From positions 1-64,000 of the forward strand of contig CAYTVG010000012.1 of the NCBI GenBank assembly GCA_964441755.1: a DNA stretch of 64,000 bases. The letters are read 5' to 3'. Origin of the DNA: JAUMBM01 sp964441755. Lineage in GTDB: Bacteria; Bacteroidota; Bacteroidia; Chitinophagales; Saprospiraceae. The position numbers and the translations under genes were made by a program. The notes below the pieces were generated by a model, which did no database searches, was not told the origin of the DNA, and worked only from the letters and a program-made list of their open reading frames with translations. Position 1 is the stretch's first letter; each line of letters starts with the position of its first letter. Below are positions 15,782 through 25,356 of the stretch, one piece after another.

Positions 15782-16740
15782 TGGAGAAGCAGAAAATAAT
15801 GCGCATAACGGGTACCTTTCTCGATGAAATAAGCCACGACATTCCTCACCAAAACTGGGGACCTGCAGAGTGGGAGGCGGATTTTCGGCACATGCAGGCC
15901 GTGGGTATCGATACGGTCATTTTGATACGGGGCGGATACCGCAAGTTTATTACCTGGCCTTCGCCCTACCTGTTACAGCAGCAGGGCTGTTACCGGCCGT
16001 CGCAGGATCTGGTTGCCCTGTTTTTGGAACTGGCAGGGCGCTATGGAATGCGGTTTTACTTTGGACTGTACGACAGCGGGCACTACTGGGACACGGGGGA
16101 CCTGCGGCATGAGATAGACGTCAATCGCTTCGTGATTGATGAAGTCTGGGAGCGTTACGGGCATTATCCCGCTTTTGGTGGCTGGTACCTGAGTATGGAG
16201 ATTAGCCGTAAGACCAAAGGGGCGATCGAGTCTTTTTATACACTCGGCAAGCAATGCAAGGAGGTCAGCGGTGGCTTGCCAACATTTATTTCTCCCTGGA
16301 TTGATGGTAAAAAAGCGGTGGCAGCGGCCCAGGCACAATTGAGTAAGGCGGAGGCTGTATCGATACGGGAGCATGAGAGCGAGTGGCGTGAGATATTCTC
16401 CGGTATTCATACGGTTGTTGACGCGGTAGCCTTTCAGGACGGACACATTGATTACGATGAACTCGACGATTTTTTTGGCATCAATAAAGCCATGGCTGAT
16501 GAGTATGGGCTACAGTGCTGGACCAATGCTGAAACCTTCGACCGCGATATGCCGATAAAGTTTTTGCCGATCAAGTTTGATAAGCTGCGGCTGAAGCTCG
16601 AAGCGGCTGCGCGTGCAGGCTATGATAAGGCCATCACCTTCGAGTTTTCACATTTTATGAGCCCGCAGTCGGCTTACAGGCAGGCGGGGCACTTGTACAA
16701 TCGCTACAGGGAGTGGATAGCCGATGCTGGTACGGGCTAA
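15781..16740 (+). CDS. DUF4434 domain-containing protein (glycoside-hydrolase-like barrel)
   Basis: The 319-residue protein has the features of DUF4434, a TIM-barrel-like family related to glycoside hydrolases: ITGTFLDEISHDIPHQNWG at the start, FYFGLYDSGHYWD in the middle, FGGWYLSMEIS near residue 140 and FQDGHIDYDELDDFFG near residue 220. No signal peptide is visible, so it is probably cytoplasmic, unlike many relatives. The activity is unproven. ATG codons at 15781 and 15799 are both possible. It lies between the symporter and the AGE epimerase, consistent with intracellular processing of an imported sugar. Confidence 0.85.
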   Translation: MEKQKIMRITGTFLDEISHDIPHQNWGPAEWEADFRHMQAVGIDTVILIRGGYRKFITWPSPYLLQQQGCYRPSQDLVALFLELAGRYGMRFYFGLYDSGHYWDTGDLRHEIDVNRFVIDEVWERYGHYPAFGGWYLSMEISRKTKGAIESFYTLGKQCKEVSGGLPTFISPWIDGKKAVAAAQAQLSKAEAVSIREHESEWREIFSGIHTVVDAVAFQDGHIDYDELDDFFGINKAMADEYGLQCWTNAETFDRDMPIKFLPIKFDKLRLKLEAAARAGYDKAITFEFSHFMSPQSAYRQAGHLYNRYREWIADAGTG

Positions 16741-16896
16741 TTATTGAGGCGTTTGATCTTTGGCGGAAATCAAATACTTTGCTACCGCTACCTGTAATGC
16801 GATTACAGCGTGAATCAGTGTTGCGGCCGGACTATCGAAATCCACGGCAGTTTTACTCGTAATCACGCAAAACTATTGATCAGCTGCAGTATAACT

Positions 16897-18084
16897 TTAC
16901 ACCCGGGACCCCACTATTTTATCGAGCGTCTGCCAGCATTGGTACAGTGCCCGCGGAACGTGATAGCAGCCTTTCCACTTCCCTCCTTTGAGCGGCAACA
17001 GCACCTCTCCACGGCGATTGAGGTAGCCAAACCACTCTCCGTAGGCAGGGTCGGCAAAGTGTGACCAGCTGTAGGTGTGTACTTTCTCAAACCACTGCAT
17101 ACAGGCTTCATCGCCGGTCAACTGATAGCCTTTGAGCAGGGCAATAAGGGTTTCCAGATGGACCCACCACAGTTTTTGGTCCCATTCGAGCTGTTGGGGC
17201 GGGTGGCCGTGAAGATCCATGAAATAATAAATACCTTCATACGCATCGTCCCAACCGTGGGCCAGTGTTTGCAGGCATATATTTTTAGCCCGCTCGATGA
17301 GCGATTTGTCTTGTCGGCGTACACCTATGTCCATGATAAACCACATCGCCTCGATGGCATGTCCGGGGTTGAGCAGCCGCCCGTCAAAAGAGTCGGAAAA
17401 GCGGCCGTCGGGCAGCACGTTTTCGAGTATCAGACCGCTGTCGGGCTGGTAGAATACTTCCAGCACCTCGTGTACACATTGGGCGGTGAGTTCGTCGACC
17501 GTAGCAGCATCGAGCAGATGCTCAATTTCGAGGGCCAGGTTGCAGAGAATCATAGGCAGCGCAAAATTTTTGAGGGGGCGCGTACCTGCTACCGCTTTGG
17601 ACCATGAGCCCTTGGGATGGTGCTGACGGGCAATGATGTTGCGAAAAGTAGTGGCAGCGATGTCTGCATAGATGTCCTGGCCGGTGGCCTTGTAAAGCTG
17701 TCCGAAAGCCTGGCAGGCAAAGCAGTCGGCGAAAATGTTGTAGGGCTGCACCAGCGGCTGACCCTCGCGGGTGAGGGAAAAGTACCAGCTGCCGTTATCG
17801 GCACGGCCGTGTTCCTGCAAGAAGCGGGCACCCGACAGGGCAAAATCCAGCCACTCAGGCTTGGCTTCGAGCTGGTTGTACAGCATGCTGAACAGCCATA
17901 CCTGCCGGCCCTGCAGCCACACAAATTTGTCGGTGTCAAAAACCGAGCCATCGCGCTGCAGGCAGCTAAAGTAGCCGCCATAGGTGGTGTCGGGAGAGTG
18001 TTGTTGCCAGAAGGGGAGTACATCGGCCAGCAGTGCATCGCGGTATTGCTTACTGAGTATCTTTAGCTGTTGGACGGTCTGCAT
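16897..18084 (-). CDS. AGE-family epimerase (N-acylglucosamine 2-epimerase-like)
   Basis: The 395-residue protein has the (alpha/alpha)6-barrel family motifs: YGGYFSCLQRDGSVFDTDKF with VWLQGRQVW near residue 55, LNPGHAIEAMWFIMD near 240, and the C-terminal YGEWFGYLNRRGEV plus GCYHVPRAL carrying a conserved His. Family members interconvert N-acetylglucosamine/N-acetylmannosamine, mannose/glucose or cellobiose/glucosyl-mannose. The length and sequence fit the N-acylglucosamine branch, but the substrate is inference. The start is ATG 18084; an in-frame TTG six codons upstream is less likely. It is divergent from GH92 across a 404-nt gap. Confidence 0.88.
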   Translation of the reverse strand: MQTVQQLKILSKQYRDALLADVLPFWQQHSPDTTYGGYFSCLQRDGSVFDTDKFVWLQGRQVWLFSMLYNQLEAKPEWLDFALSGARFLQEHGRADNGSWYFSLTREGQPLVQPYNIFADCFACQAFGQLYKATGQDIYADIAATTFRNIIARQHHPKGSWSKAVAGTRPLKNFALPMILCNLALEIEHLLDAATVDELTAQCVHEVLEVFYQPDSGLILENVLPDGRFSDSFDGRLLNPGHAIEAMWFIMDIGVRRQDKSLIERAKNICLQTLAHGWDDAYEGIYYFMDLHGHPPQQLEWDQKLWWVHLETLIALLKGYQLTGDEACMQWFEKVHTYSWSHFADPAYGEWFGYLNRRGEVLLPLKGGKWKGCYHVPRALYQCWQTLDKIVGSRV

Positions 18085-18180
18085 GGACTCGATTTTTGAC
18101 AATTTGCGTAAAATAGTTGCTAAGTTTACGGTTGTGCCGGTCGCTTATCAAAAGGTTTGCTGCTTTCAGCGCGTGGGCTG

Positions 18181-18264
18181 AAAAACAACGAGTTGTTTTT
18201 GGGCGCGGTTTTCCCTTTTTGAACGCATGTAGCCGTAGTCGGCTGACTGAAAAAGGTGAAAACC
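18181..18264. repeat. Folded intergenic element between the epimerase and GH92 genes
   Basis: AAAAACAAC-GA-GTTGTTTTT (18181-18200) is followed by a 14-bp stem with one bulged base: GGTTTTC plus CCTTTTT (18207-18220) pair with AAAAAGG (18250-18256) and GAAAACC (18258-18264), enclosing AGCCG-TAGT-CGGCT (18231-18244). Nested complementary arms suggest a structured repeat or RNA element. A 109-codon minus-strand frame runs through it but is not supported as a gene. The rest of the 404-nt gap shows nothing clear. Confidence 0.45.
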
Positions 18265-18488
18265 TGACGACCAAGCGAACCGTTTTGCGGCCGGCGAAAA
18301 AATCCCGGACGGGCTGCGGGCTGCTGCTAACAATCCCGTGCTGCTGAGCGGATTCAGTCACTGCCTGTAGCCGCTGCAAAGTAACACTATTGATGCTATT
18401 GGCGAGCGTCTCAGAGGCTAATTTTTACCAGTATACTGCCACAGTATTCGGCTCGACCTTATGCTGTTGCAGCGCAAACAGGATTGCG

Positions 18489-20699
18489 ATGACCATAAAA
18501 ACAAGAAACAATAGGCTGTTGTATGTAGTTGTACTTAGTTGTCTGCTGGGGAACAGTCTGTTGGCCCAGACACTGCCCGCTCCGCTGCGATACGTTGACC
18601 CTATGATTGGCACAGGGGGGCATGGGCATACGTATCCCGGTGCGAGTCTCCCTTTTGGGTTTCTGCAAGTGTCGCCTGATACGGACGACAGGGACTGGGA
18701 CTGGAGCAGTGGCTACCACTACAGCGACAACAGCATCATGGGTTTTAGCCATACGCACTTGTCAGGCACCGGTATATCTGATCTGGCAGACATCCTGATC
18801 ATGCCGTATACGGGACGGATCCGGCTGCAAGCAGGATCCAAGCATCGTCCGGAGGACGACGGCTATCGGTCAACATTTTCCCACAGCACAGAGGTAGCCG
18901 TTCCCGGCTACTATGCCGTGACGCTGGACAAGCACAATATTCGGGCAGAGCTCACCACCGCTGAGCAGCTGGCACACCATCGCTACACTTTTCCGGCGAC
19001 CGACAGTGCCCGGCTGATCATCGATCTGCAGCATGGCTTAGATCGCCATCGCAGTTGGCTGACAGAGCGGGTACTCGATGCGGAAATCCGACTCGTAGAT
19101 TCAGTCACCCTGAGAGGATATCGAATATCTTCCGGCTGGGCCAACGTGCAGCAGGTTTATTTTGAGCTTCGGCTCTCGCAGCCAATACAATCCATAGGGA
19201 TTGCTACAGACGATGTATACCGCGATGGCAGCACTTTTGGCCGCGGCCGCAACCTAAAGACAGTACTCAGCTTTTCAACCCGGGCAGACAAGCCGCTGGA
19301 GATCCGGCTGGCGCTTTCAGCCGTGCCGGAGAGTGTACGGCCACTGTGGCCGGCAGTGGATGCCAATTTTGATGAACTGCGCCGGCAGGCAGCAGCCCAA
19401 TGGCAGCAGGCGCTGTCGACGGTAGCTATTCAGGCACCGGACAGTGTGCGCACAATCTTTTATACAGCGCTGTATCACAGTCTGCTCACGCCCAATCGTA
19501 TATGGGATGAGCAGGGACAGTTGAGCTATACGACCCTTTCACAATGGGACGTATACCGGGCTGCTTTTGCCCTGCATACTCTTTTTCGTCCCGAATTGAC
19601 GGATGCGCTACTCCGGACGCTCTGGAGCGACTATCGCAAAAATGGCTACCTGCCGGTATGGAAGCTCTGGCAGGATGAGGTAAACTGTATGATCGGGACG
19701 CCCTCGGTGCCCATCGTAGCGGAGGCGCTGCTCAAGGGGCAGGGGGCGCTGGCCGATTCGCTCTACGAGGCGGTGTATTCGAGCCTGACCATCGACAACC
19801 CGGTGGCTCCCTGGAGTATGTTTGACCGATACGGCTACATACCCAACGACCTTGGAGAGCGGTTTACGGTGTCTAAGACCTTGGAAATGAGTTATGCCAA
19901 TGGATGTGCTGCCATGCTGGCCCGTGCCAGGGGCGATGTGGCGCGAGATTCGTTTTACAGCCGGCGTGCTCGTTACTACAGTAATCTTTATGACCCGGCC
20001 AGCGGGTTTTTCAGGGGAAAAAACAGCCGCGGTAATTGGGTGAGCGGTTTTGACCCTACGATTACTGATGAAAAGGATTTTGTAGAAGCTACGCCCTGGC
20101 AGTATCTTTTTCATGCACAGCATGATGTGGCGGGTATGGTGGCCCTGCATGGCGGGCCTGAGGCTTTCGGAAAAAAGCTGGATGCACTTTTTAGCGCCGG
20201 CAGCGGCAAAATCGATGCGCACATTCTGGATATCACCGGACTGATTGGCCAGTACGCACATGGCAATGAGCCCAGCCACCATGTAGCATTTTTGTACAAT
20301 TATATCGGACAAGCCTGGAAAACACAGGCGCGTGTACAGGAGATCTGCCGTCAGTTCTACACAGCCCGGCCCGACGGGCTGTGTGGCAACGAAGACTGCG
20401 GGCAGATGTCGGCCTGGTATATTTTTGCCTCACTGGGTTTTTATCCGGTGCACCCCGCCTCAGGCCTGTACGATATTTGTACGCCTATGGTAGCATCAGC
20501 CCGGCTAGTACTTGGCAACGGAAAAATACTTGATATTGCGTGCCGCAACTACAGCCCCGAAAAAAGATACCTCGCTGCAGTATATCTCAACGGCAAACGA
20601 CTGCAGCACCCCAGGTTGCGGCATGATGAAATCATGGCAGGCGGGGCGTTGACTTTTGAACTGTCGGCAATTCCGATGGAGGACGCATTCGAAAACTAG
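18489..20699 (+). CDS. GH92 family alpha-mannosidase
   Basis: The 736-residue secreted or periplasmic enzyme has a signal peptide (LLYVVVLSCLLGNSLLAQ) and the GH92 hallmarks: DPMIGTGGHGHTYPGASLPFG at the N-terminus, the GFSHTHLSGTG region, DEVNCMIGTPS, GNEPSHHVAFLYN and CGNEDCGQMSAWY. GH92 enzymes are calcium-dependent inverting exo-alpha-mannosidases that trim alpha-1,2/1,3/1,6-linked mannose from N-glycans or yeast mannan. ATG 18489 was chosen because the 33 earlier codons would bury the signal peptide. It ends 6 nt before the convergent GHL10 gene. Confidence 0.95.
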   Translation: MTIKTRNNRLLYVVVLSCLLGNSLLAQTLPAPLRYVDPMIGTGGHGHTYPGASLPFGFLQVSPDTDDRDWDWSSGYHYSDNSIMGFSHTHLSGTGISDLADILIMPYTGRIRLQAGSKHRPEDDGYRSTFSHSTEVAVPGYYAVTLDKHNIRAELTTAEQLAHHRYTFPATDSARLIIDLQHGLDRHRSWLTERVLDAEIRLVDSVTLRGYRISSGWANVQQVYFELRLSQPIQSIGIATDDVYRDGSTFGRGRNLKTVLSFSTRADKPLEIRLALSAVPESVRPLWPAVDANFDELRRQAAAQWQQALSTVAIQAPDSVRTIFYTALYHSLLTPNRIWDEQGQLSYTTLSQWDVYRAAFALHTLFRPELTDALLRTLWSDYRKNGYLPVWKLWQDEVNCMIGTPSVPIVAEALLKGQGALADSLYEAVYSSLTIDNPVAPWSMFDRYGYIPNDLGERFTVSKTLEMSYANGCAAMLARARGDVARDSFYSRRARYYSNLYDPASGFFRGKNSRGNWVSGFDPTITDEKDFVEATPWQYLFHAQHDVAGMVALHGGPEAFGKKLDALFSAGSGKIDAHILDITGLIGQYAHGNEPSHHVAFLYNYIGQAWKTQARVQEICRQFYTARPDGLCGNEDCGQMSAWYIFASLGFYPVHPASGLYDICTPMVASARLVLGNGKILDIACRNYSPEKRYLAAVYLNGKRLQHPRLRHDEIMAGGALTFELSAIPMEDAFEN

Positions 20700-20705
20700 C
20701 AAATA

Positions 20706-21851
20706 TTACTGATTATTCATAAAATACGCTTTGTGCTTCCTGAGGCCTTCAAAAAAGAAAAATACCTCCCCCTCGTATCCGTGACGACGATTGGCACGCA
20801 GCATGCTGTCCAGTAGTCCGACAGAGGGGTTGTACTGATCTACCTGCAGGAGTATGCCGGGGAATACCGCGGGCTGGCGTTCCGGCGCCACCTGAAAACG
20901 GGACAGCTGGTCGAGCTCGTAGTTGTAGCGCTCAATGTTGTAGCGATAATTCTGGGGGATGACCCAGTCGATCCAGCCCATATTGATCCAGACAGGCCAG
21001 TCCTGCAGGTATTCGGCTTCACTCCAGGGGTAGATACTGGGCGCCATCGAGATGATGAGGTCCGGTTTGGACTCCCTAACCTGCTGTACGAGTCGGGCAA
21101 GAAAATCATTGAGCAGGGCTGACCGCCACTTGACCCAGTCGTAGTCTTTTTCGTAAGCGGGCGGTTCCTGACCATTGTGTTGGCTGCGGTACAGTGCGCG
21201 GGTGTAGTCATCGTAACCTGCAAGTGAGGGCTGGGCCGGGAGCCGGTCATCACCCTGTATGCCATCAATGGCATAGTTGTTGACAACCTCCAGTACCAGC
21301 GAACTAATAAAATCCTGTACTTCCGGATGAAAGGCATTCATCCATTGAAAGCCGTTTTTGGTGGCGATCTGTCCGTGCCGGTCACGGGCTGCCCAATGCG
21401 GACGGGCAGCAATAATGGGCCCACCCTCGGGTTTTTGGTAAGAGCAGGAAAAGCCAAACTCAAACCAGGCGTGTACTTTGATGTGGCGGCGGTGCGCTGC
21501 TTCTATCAATTCTGCCAGCGGATCGCGTCCGGCAAATTCGGGCTGTATAGCCTGCCCGGTAAGTTGTTGCATCACCTGAGAAGGGTAGGTGGTTGTAGCA
21601 TCATTCCAGACAACCACAAATATATGGTTGATACCGAGTGAATCGCAGAGTGAGACGGCCTCTTCAATGTTGTTGCGTGAAAACAATGCATCACTCGCGA
21701 TGTTGGTCAGCCAGACTCCCCGAAAAGAAGGTGTCCTTTCATGGGGAGACAAGCGTGGATGACAAGCGGAGAGTATTGTCATCAATAGTACACTATAGAT
21801 TGTTATACAAGCAATTGTGTTTGTTTTTCGGAGTTTAATACTGTTAGCCAT
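20706..21851 (-). CDS. GHL10 / glycosyl hydrolase-like family 10 lipoprotein
   Basis: The 381-residue lipoprotein has lipobox LLMTILSAC (Cys30). FRGVWLTNIASD and LGINHIFVVVWNDATT near the N-terminus, HAWFEFGFSCSYQ, YAIDGIQGDDRL and the later WINMGWIDWVIPQNY match the GHL10 (DUF187) beta/alpha-barrel family. Relatives are surface or periplasmic proteins presumed to act on glycosides; catalytic activity is proven for few of them. The gene is divergent from susC, sharing the long intergenic region 21852-22256. Confidence 0.88.
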   Translation of the reverse strand: MANSIKLRKTNTIACITIYSVLLMTILSACHPRLSPHERTPSFRGVWLTNIASDALFSRNNIEEAVSLCDSLGINHIFVVVWNDATTTYPSQVMQQLTGQAIQPEFAGRDPLAELIEAAHRRHIKVHAWFEFGFSCSYQKPEGGPIIAARPHWAARDRHGQIATKNGFQWMNAFHPEVQDFISSLVLEVVNNYAIDGIQGDDRLPAQPSLAGYDDYTRALYRSQHNGQEPPAYEKDYDWVKWRSALLNDFLARLVQQVRESKPDLIISMAPSIYPWSEAEYLQDWPVWINMGWIDWVIPQNYRYNIERYNYELDQLSRFQVAPERQPAVFPGILLQVDQYNPSVGLLDSMLRANRRHGYEGEVFFFFEGLRKHKAYFMNNQ

Positions 21852-21928
21852 GAAGAGAATAAAATTGTTGACTCAAAAATTTATTATAAGTTTGGTGTGT
21901 TAATTTGGGCCAGGTTTTTAAAAAATAA

Positions 21929-21958
21929 TTTGCTTTTTCAAAAAATGAGGTACATTTG
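21929..21958 (+). promoter_or_regulatory. Promoter of the susCD operon (TTTG-N18-TACATTTG)
   Basis: TTTG (21929-21932) and TACATTTG (21951-21958) are 18 nt apart, close to the Bacteroidota consensus. Transcription would start near 21965, about 290 nt before the susC ATG at 22257. The long leader contains a CCACC/GGTGG hairpin (21993-22012) and an intrinsic terminator (22197-22219). Confidence 0.6.
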
Positions 21959-22196
21959 TCAGTGCAAATCTACCTTTTTTCAGAATAATATCCCACCTCA
22001 GTAGAATGGTGGCCTTTTCTCCCTGACAGCAGTATTGCCTGCAGCAAGCGTGTGGGCAACAATAATCGATTGCAAGACGATTCAGAGGTATTGAGGCAAA
22101 AGTCTGATGCTGGTTGCGTAAATGTGTGTATGCAATTTCATTGCTTTTGGTGTTGTTGGTGGTCTTGGAACTCGTATAAAAATATGTGTTAAGGTT

Positions 22197-22219
22197 CGGG
22201 TTATACAACCCGGTTTTTT
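22197..22219 (+). terminator. Intrinsic terminator inside the susC leader (candidate attenuator)
   Basis: CGGGTT (22197-22202), loop ATAC, AACCCG (22207-22212), then six T from 22214. It is a plus-strand terminator 38 nt before the susC ATG. No plus-strand gene ends nearby (the preceding gene is on the minus strand), so the only transcript it can stop is the susC leader itself. Confidence 0.6.
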
Positions 22220-22256
22220 ATGTGTAAACAATGATTCACTGACAAACAACAAAAGT

Positions 22257-25200
22257 ATGAGGCATGTAAAATTTGGACAATTTTTGAGTTCATGGTGCCG
22301 GCAAATGGTACCGTTAATGGCTATGGCCGTGATGTTGCTGTCTGCAGCAACGCTCTCGGCCCAGACGGCCAAGGGTACGGTAGTGGCCGGCAGTGACGGT
22401 AGCCCGCTCATCGGTGCTTCTGTTCAGGAAAAAGGTACTTCCAACGGTACAGTAACAGATGTTGACGGCAATTTCTCGCTGACCGTCAGCAAGTCACCGG
22501 CAACCTTGGTGGTTTCTTACATTGGCTATGCAACTACGGAAGTCACTTATAACGGTGGCTCGCAGATGATGTCTATCAGCCTGAATGAAGGTACGGACCT
22601 CGAGGAAGTCGTCGTTACGGCACTGGGTATCGAGCGCTCGCGCAAAAACATCACCTACTCTGTGCAGGAGCTCAGTGGTGATGCTGTGCGCGTATCCCGC
22701 GATGCCAACTTCGTAAACACGCTTAACGGTAAGGTTGCGGGTCTGCAGGTGACTACCAACGCAGGCGGCCCCGGTGGCGCTGCTCGTATCACCCTGCGCG
22801 GTAACCGTTCGATTTCGGGCACCAACAACGCGCTGGTGGTTGTCGACGGTGTTCCTATCGACAACTCCAACCGCGGACAGGTGGGCAATGACTTCGGTGG
22901 CTACAACAACATCGACGGTGTGTCTTCGATCAACCCTGCGGATATCGAAAGCGTGAGCTTCCTCAAAGGGGGTGCAGCTGCTGCGCTCTATGGCAGCCGC
23001 GGTGCCAACGGTGTTATGTTGATTACGACCAAAAGAGGTCGTGAGGGCAAAATCAGCGTGGATGTAAACTCTGGTGTAACTTTTGATACGCCAACGCTGC
23101 TGCCAAGCCTGCAGAACGTATACGGCCAGGGCAATGGCGGGACATCGAATACTACCTCTAACGGAAGCTGGGGGAGTAAGGCGACTACCTATCCTGACAA
23201 CGTGGCGGACTTCTTCCGCACAGGCGTGAGCCTCAACAACAGTGTAGGCATCACGGGTGGTACGGAGAAAACACAGGCTTATTTCTCTTACACCAACAAC
23301 CGCGATCAGGGTATCATCTCCAACAACGATCTCTATCGCAACACTTTCAACCTGCGCATCAACCAGCGCATCAGTAACCGCCTGTCTGCCGATTTCAAGG
23401 CTACTATCGTAAGCCAGGAAATAGACAACAAGGTGAAAGTGGGCGAAGAGAGTGGTACTGTGCAGAACCTCTACAAAATCCCTCGTTCTGTCAATCTGGC
23501 GGACTATGAGAATTTTGAAGATGAGAACGGCAATCCGACCTACTGGGCTACTTCATCTATCTACATGAACCCCTACTGGTCAATCAACCGCGTACTGAAT
23601 ACCGACAGCCGCGACCGCGCAACGCTGCTGGCCAGCCTGACCTACGATCTGACAGACAAAATCAAGCTGACAGGTCGTGCGAGTCTCGATAAGTCCAACG
23701 ACCTGCTGACCTTCAAGTTTTACAACAATACGCTCTTGTTTGCAGGCCCCGGCGGTACTTACCAGGAGGGCAGTGGCTATTTCCAGGAGAACAACTTCGA
23801 CCTCTTCCTGAATGGCTACCAGAATCTGGGAAGTGATCTGCGCCTCGATTTTATGGTCGGTACAGCACTCAACCAGCGCAATGCCAAGTATACCTTCATC
23901 AATGCGAATGGTTTGTTGGTGCCCAACAAATTCTCAACGGACTTTGGCCGCAACGTGTCTACTTCGAGCTCATTGTCACAGCGCGAAATGCAGTCTGTAT
24001 TCGGTACCGCTTCGCTGGCTTTCCGCTCTTACCTGATCTTCGATGTCTCTGCGCGCAACGACTGGTCTTCAACGCTGCCGGCGCCACACGCATTTTTCTA
24101 TCCTTCATTTGGTACCTCGCTCATCCTGAGCGATATGGTATCTATGCCTGATTTCTTCTCCTTCTTCAAACTTCGCGGTACCTGGTCTCAGGTGGGTAAC
24201 GATGCAGATCCTTACCGCCTGCAGAACACTTTCTCTGTACAGCAGGGGGGAACGAACGGTTTCATCGCATTGGATCCGACCAAGAACATTCCTGACCTGA
24301 AGCCCGAATTGACCAGCTCGCTGGAATTCGGTGCGGATGTGCGCATGCTCAACGGTCGTCTGGGCGTAGATTTCACCTGGTATCAGACCAACTCTATCAA
24401 CCAGCTCTTCCTCGTGCCGCTGCCGGCACCTTCGGGCTTCTCACAGGAGTACATCAATGCCGGTAACATCCAGAACAAGGGTATAGAATTGACGCTGAAC
24501 TGGCGTGCGATTGAGACTTCTAACTTTAGCTACAATACGACCGTCAACTTCACGCGCAACGTCAATGACGTCATCGAGCTGTCTGAGCGCACAAAAAGGG
24601 TCTTCCTCGGTGGTGGTTTCGGCCGTACGGCTGGTCCGTTGGTGGAAGAAGGTGGTCGTTATGGCAACCTGTATGCTGAAGGCTGGGCTCGTGACGATCA
24701 GGGACGTTTTATCGTTGACAACCAAGGCCTGCCAGTGGGTTCAGGTGGCGGTGCAACTTTCATCGGCAACTTCAACCCTGACTTCCTGTTGGGTTGGAAC
24801 AACCAGTTCTCTTACAAAGGTATCAATCTGTCTGTACTTATCGACGGCCGCTTTGGTGGCGTAATGGTTTCCGGTACGGATGCCAACCTCGCTTTCGACG
24901 GTACGGCTGACTATACAGAGGATTTCCGCGACGGTGGTCTGGTACTGGAGGCTGTACGTGCTGACGGTACACCCAACAACGTCTCTATCAGCGCTGAGCA
25001 GCTGTGGACGCGCGTATCCGGTGGTCGCTACTCCTTTGGTGAGTTCTTTGCTTACGATGCTACCAACATCCGTATCCGCGAACTGGCACTGGGCTACGAC
25101 TTTAAAATTTCCGGTATCAACAATTTGCGCGTATCTTTGGTAGGACGTAACCTGCTCTTCCTGTATCGCGGCAGTGCTATACTGGACATTCCGGGCGTAC

Positions 25201-25322
25201 GTGAGCGCAAGATGAACTTCGACCCGGATATTCAACTGGGTGCAGGCAACTTCCAGGGTGTTGAATACGGCAACCTGCCTTCTACACGCTCTATAGGTGT
25301 TAACTTACAGCTTAGCTTCTAA
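22257..25322 (+). CDS. SusC/RagA family TonB-linked outer membrane protein
   Basis: The 1021-residue TonB-dependent transporter has a signal peptide (LMAMAVMLLSAATLSAQ), a carboxypeptidase-regulatory-like domain at about 38-115 (GTVTDVDGNFSLTV, VSYIGYAT), the plug (residues ~130-240; GKVAGLQVTTNAGGPGGAA, ALVVVDGVPIDN, GAAAALYGSRGANGV), and a 22-strand barrel ending in SIGVNLQLSF. It imports oligosaccharides or peptides across the outer membrane with its SusD lid. The frame is open back to 22122, adding 45 codons that cross the terminator hairpin; the ATG at 22257 gives the normal signal peptide. It is co-transcribed with the SusD gene 34 nt downstream. Confidence 0.96.
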   Translation: MRHVKFGQFLSSWCRQMVPLMAMAVMLLSAATLSAQTAKGTVVAGSDGSPLIGASVQEKGTSNGTVTDVDGNFSLTVSKSPATLVVSYIGYATTEVTYNGGSQMMSISLNEGTDLEEVVVTALGIERSRKNITYSVQELSGDAVRVSRDANFVNTLNGKVAGLQVTTNAGGPGGAARITLRGNRSISGTNNALVVVDGVPIDNSNRGQVGNDFGGYNNIDGVSSINPADIESVSFLKGGAAAALYGSRGANGVMLITTKRGREGKISVDVNSGVTFDTPTLLPSLQNVYGQGNGGTSNTTSNGSWGSKATTYPDNVADFFRTGVSLNNSVGITGGTEKTQAYFSYTNNRDQGIISNNDLYRNTFNLRINQRISNRLSADFKATIVSQEIDNKVKVGEESGTVQNLYKIPRSVNLADYENFEDENGNPTYWATSSIYMNPYWSINRVLNTDSRDRATLLASLTYDLTDKIKLTGRASLDKSNDLLTFKFYNNTLLFAGPGGTYQEGSGYFQENNFDLFLNGYQNLGSDLRLDFMVGTALNQRNAKYTFINANGLLVPNKFSTDFGRNVSTSSSLSQREMQSVFGTASLAFRSYLIFDVSARNDWSSTLPAPHAFFYPSFGTSLILSDMVSMPDFFSFFKLRGTWSQVGNDADPYRLQNTFSVQQGGTNGFIALDPTKNIPDLKPELTSSLEFGADVRMLNGRLGVDFTWYQTNSINQLFLVPLPAPSGFSQEYINAGNIQNKGIELTLNWRAIETSNFSYNTTVNFTRNVNDVIELSERTKRVFLGGGFGRTAGPLVEEGGRYGNLYAEGWARDDQGRFIVDNQGLPVGSGGGATFIGNFNPDFLLGWNNQFSYKGINLSVLIDGRFGGVMVSGTDANLAFDGTADYTEDFRDGGLVLEAVRADGTPNNVSISAEQLWTRVSGGRYSFGEFFAYDATNIRIRELALGYDFKISGINNLRVSLVGRNLLFLYRGSAILDIPGVRERKMNFDPDIQLGAGNFQGVEYGNLPSTRSIGVNLQLSF

Positions 25323-25356
25323 AGTTATTATTTTTGAAAATCAAAATGCGATATAG

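Noticed and set aside
18050..18379. 109-codon minus-strand frame upstream of the epimerase gene
   Set aside because: It overlaps the epimerase start and a folded element; no family is recognised.
22122..22256. 45-codon N-terminal extension of susC
   Set aside because: It would be translated through the terminator hairpin and would place the signal peptide deep inside; ATG 22257 is better.
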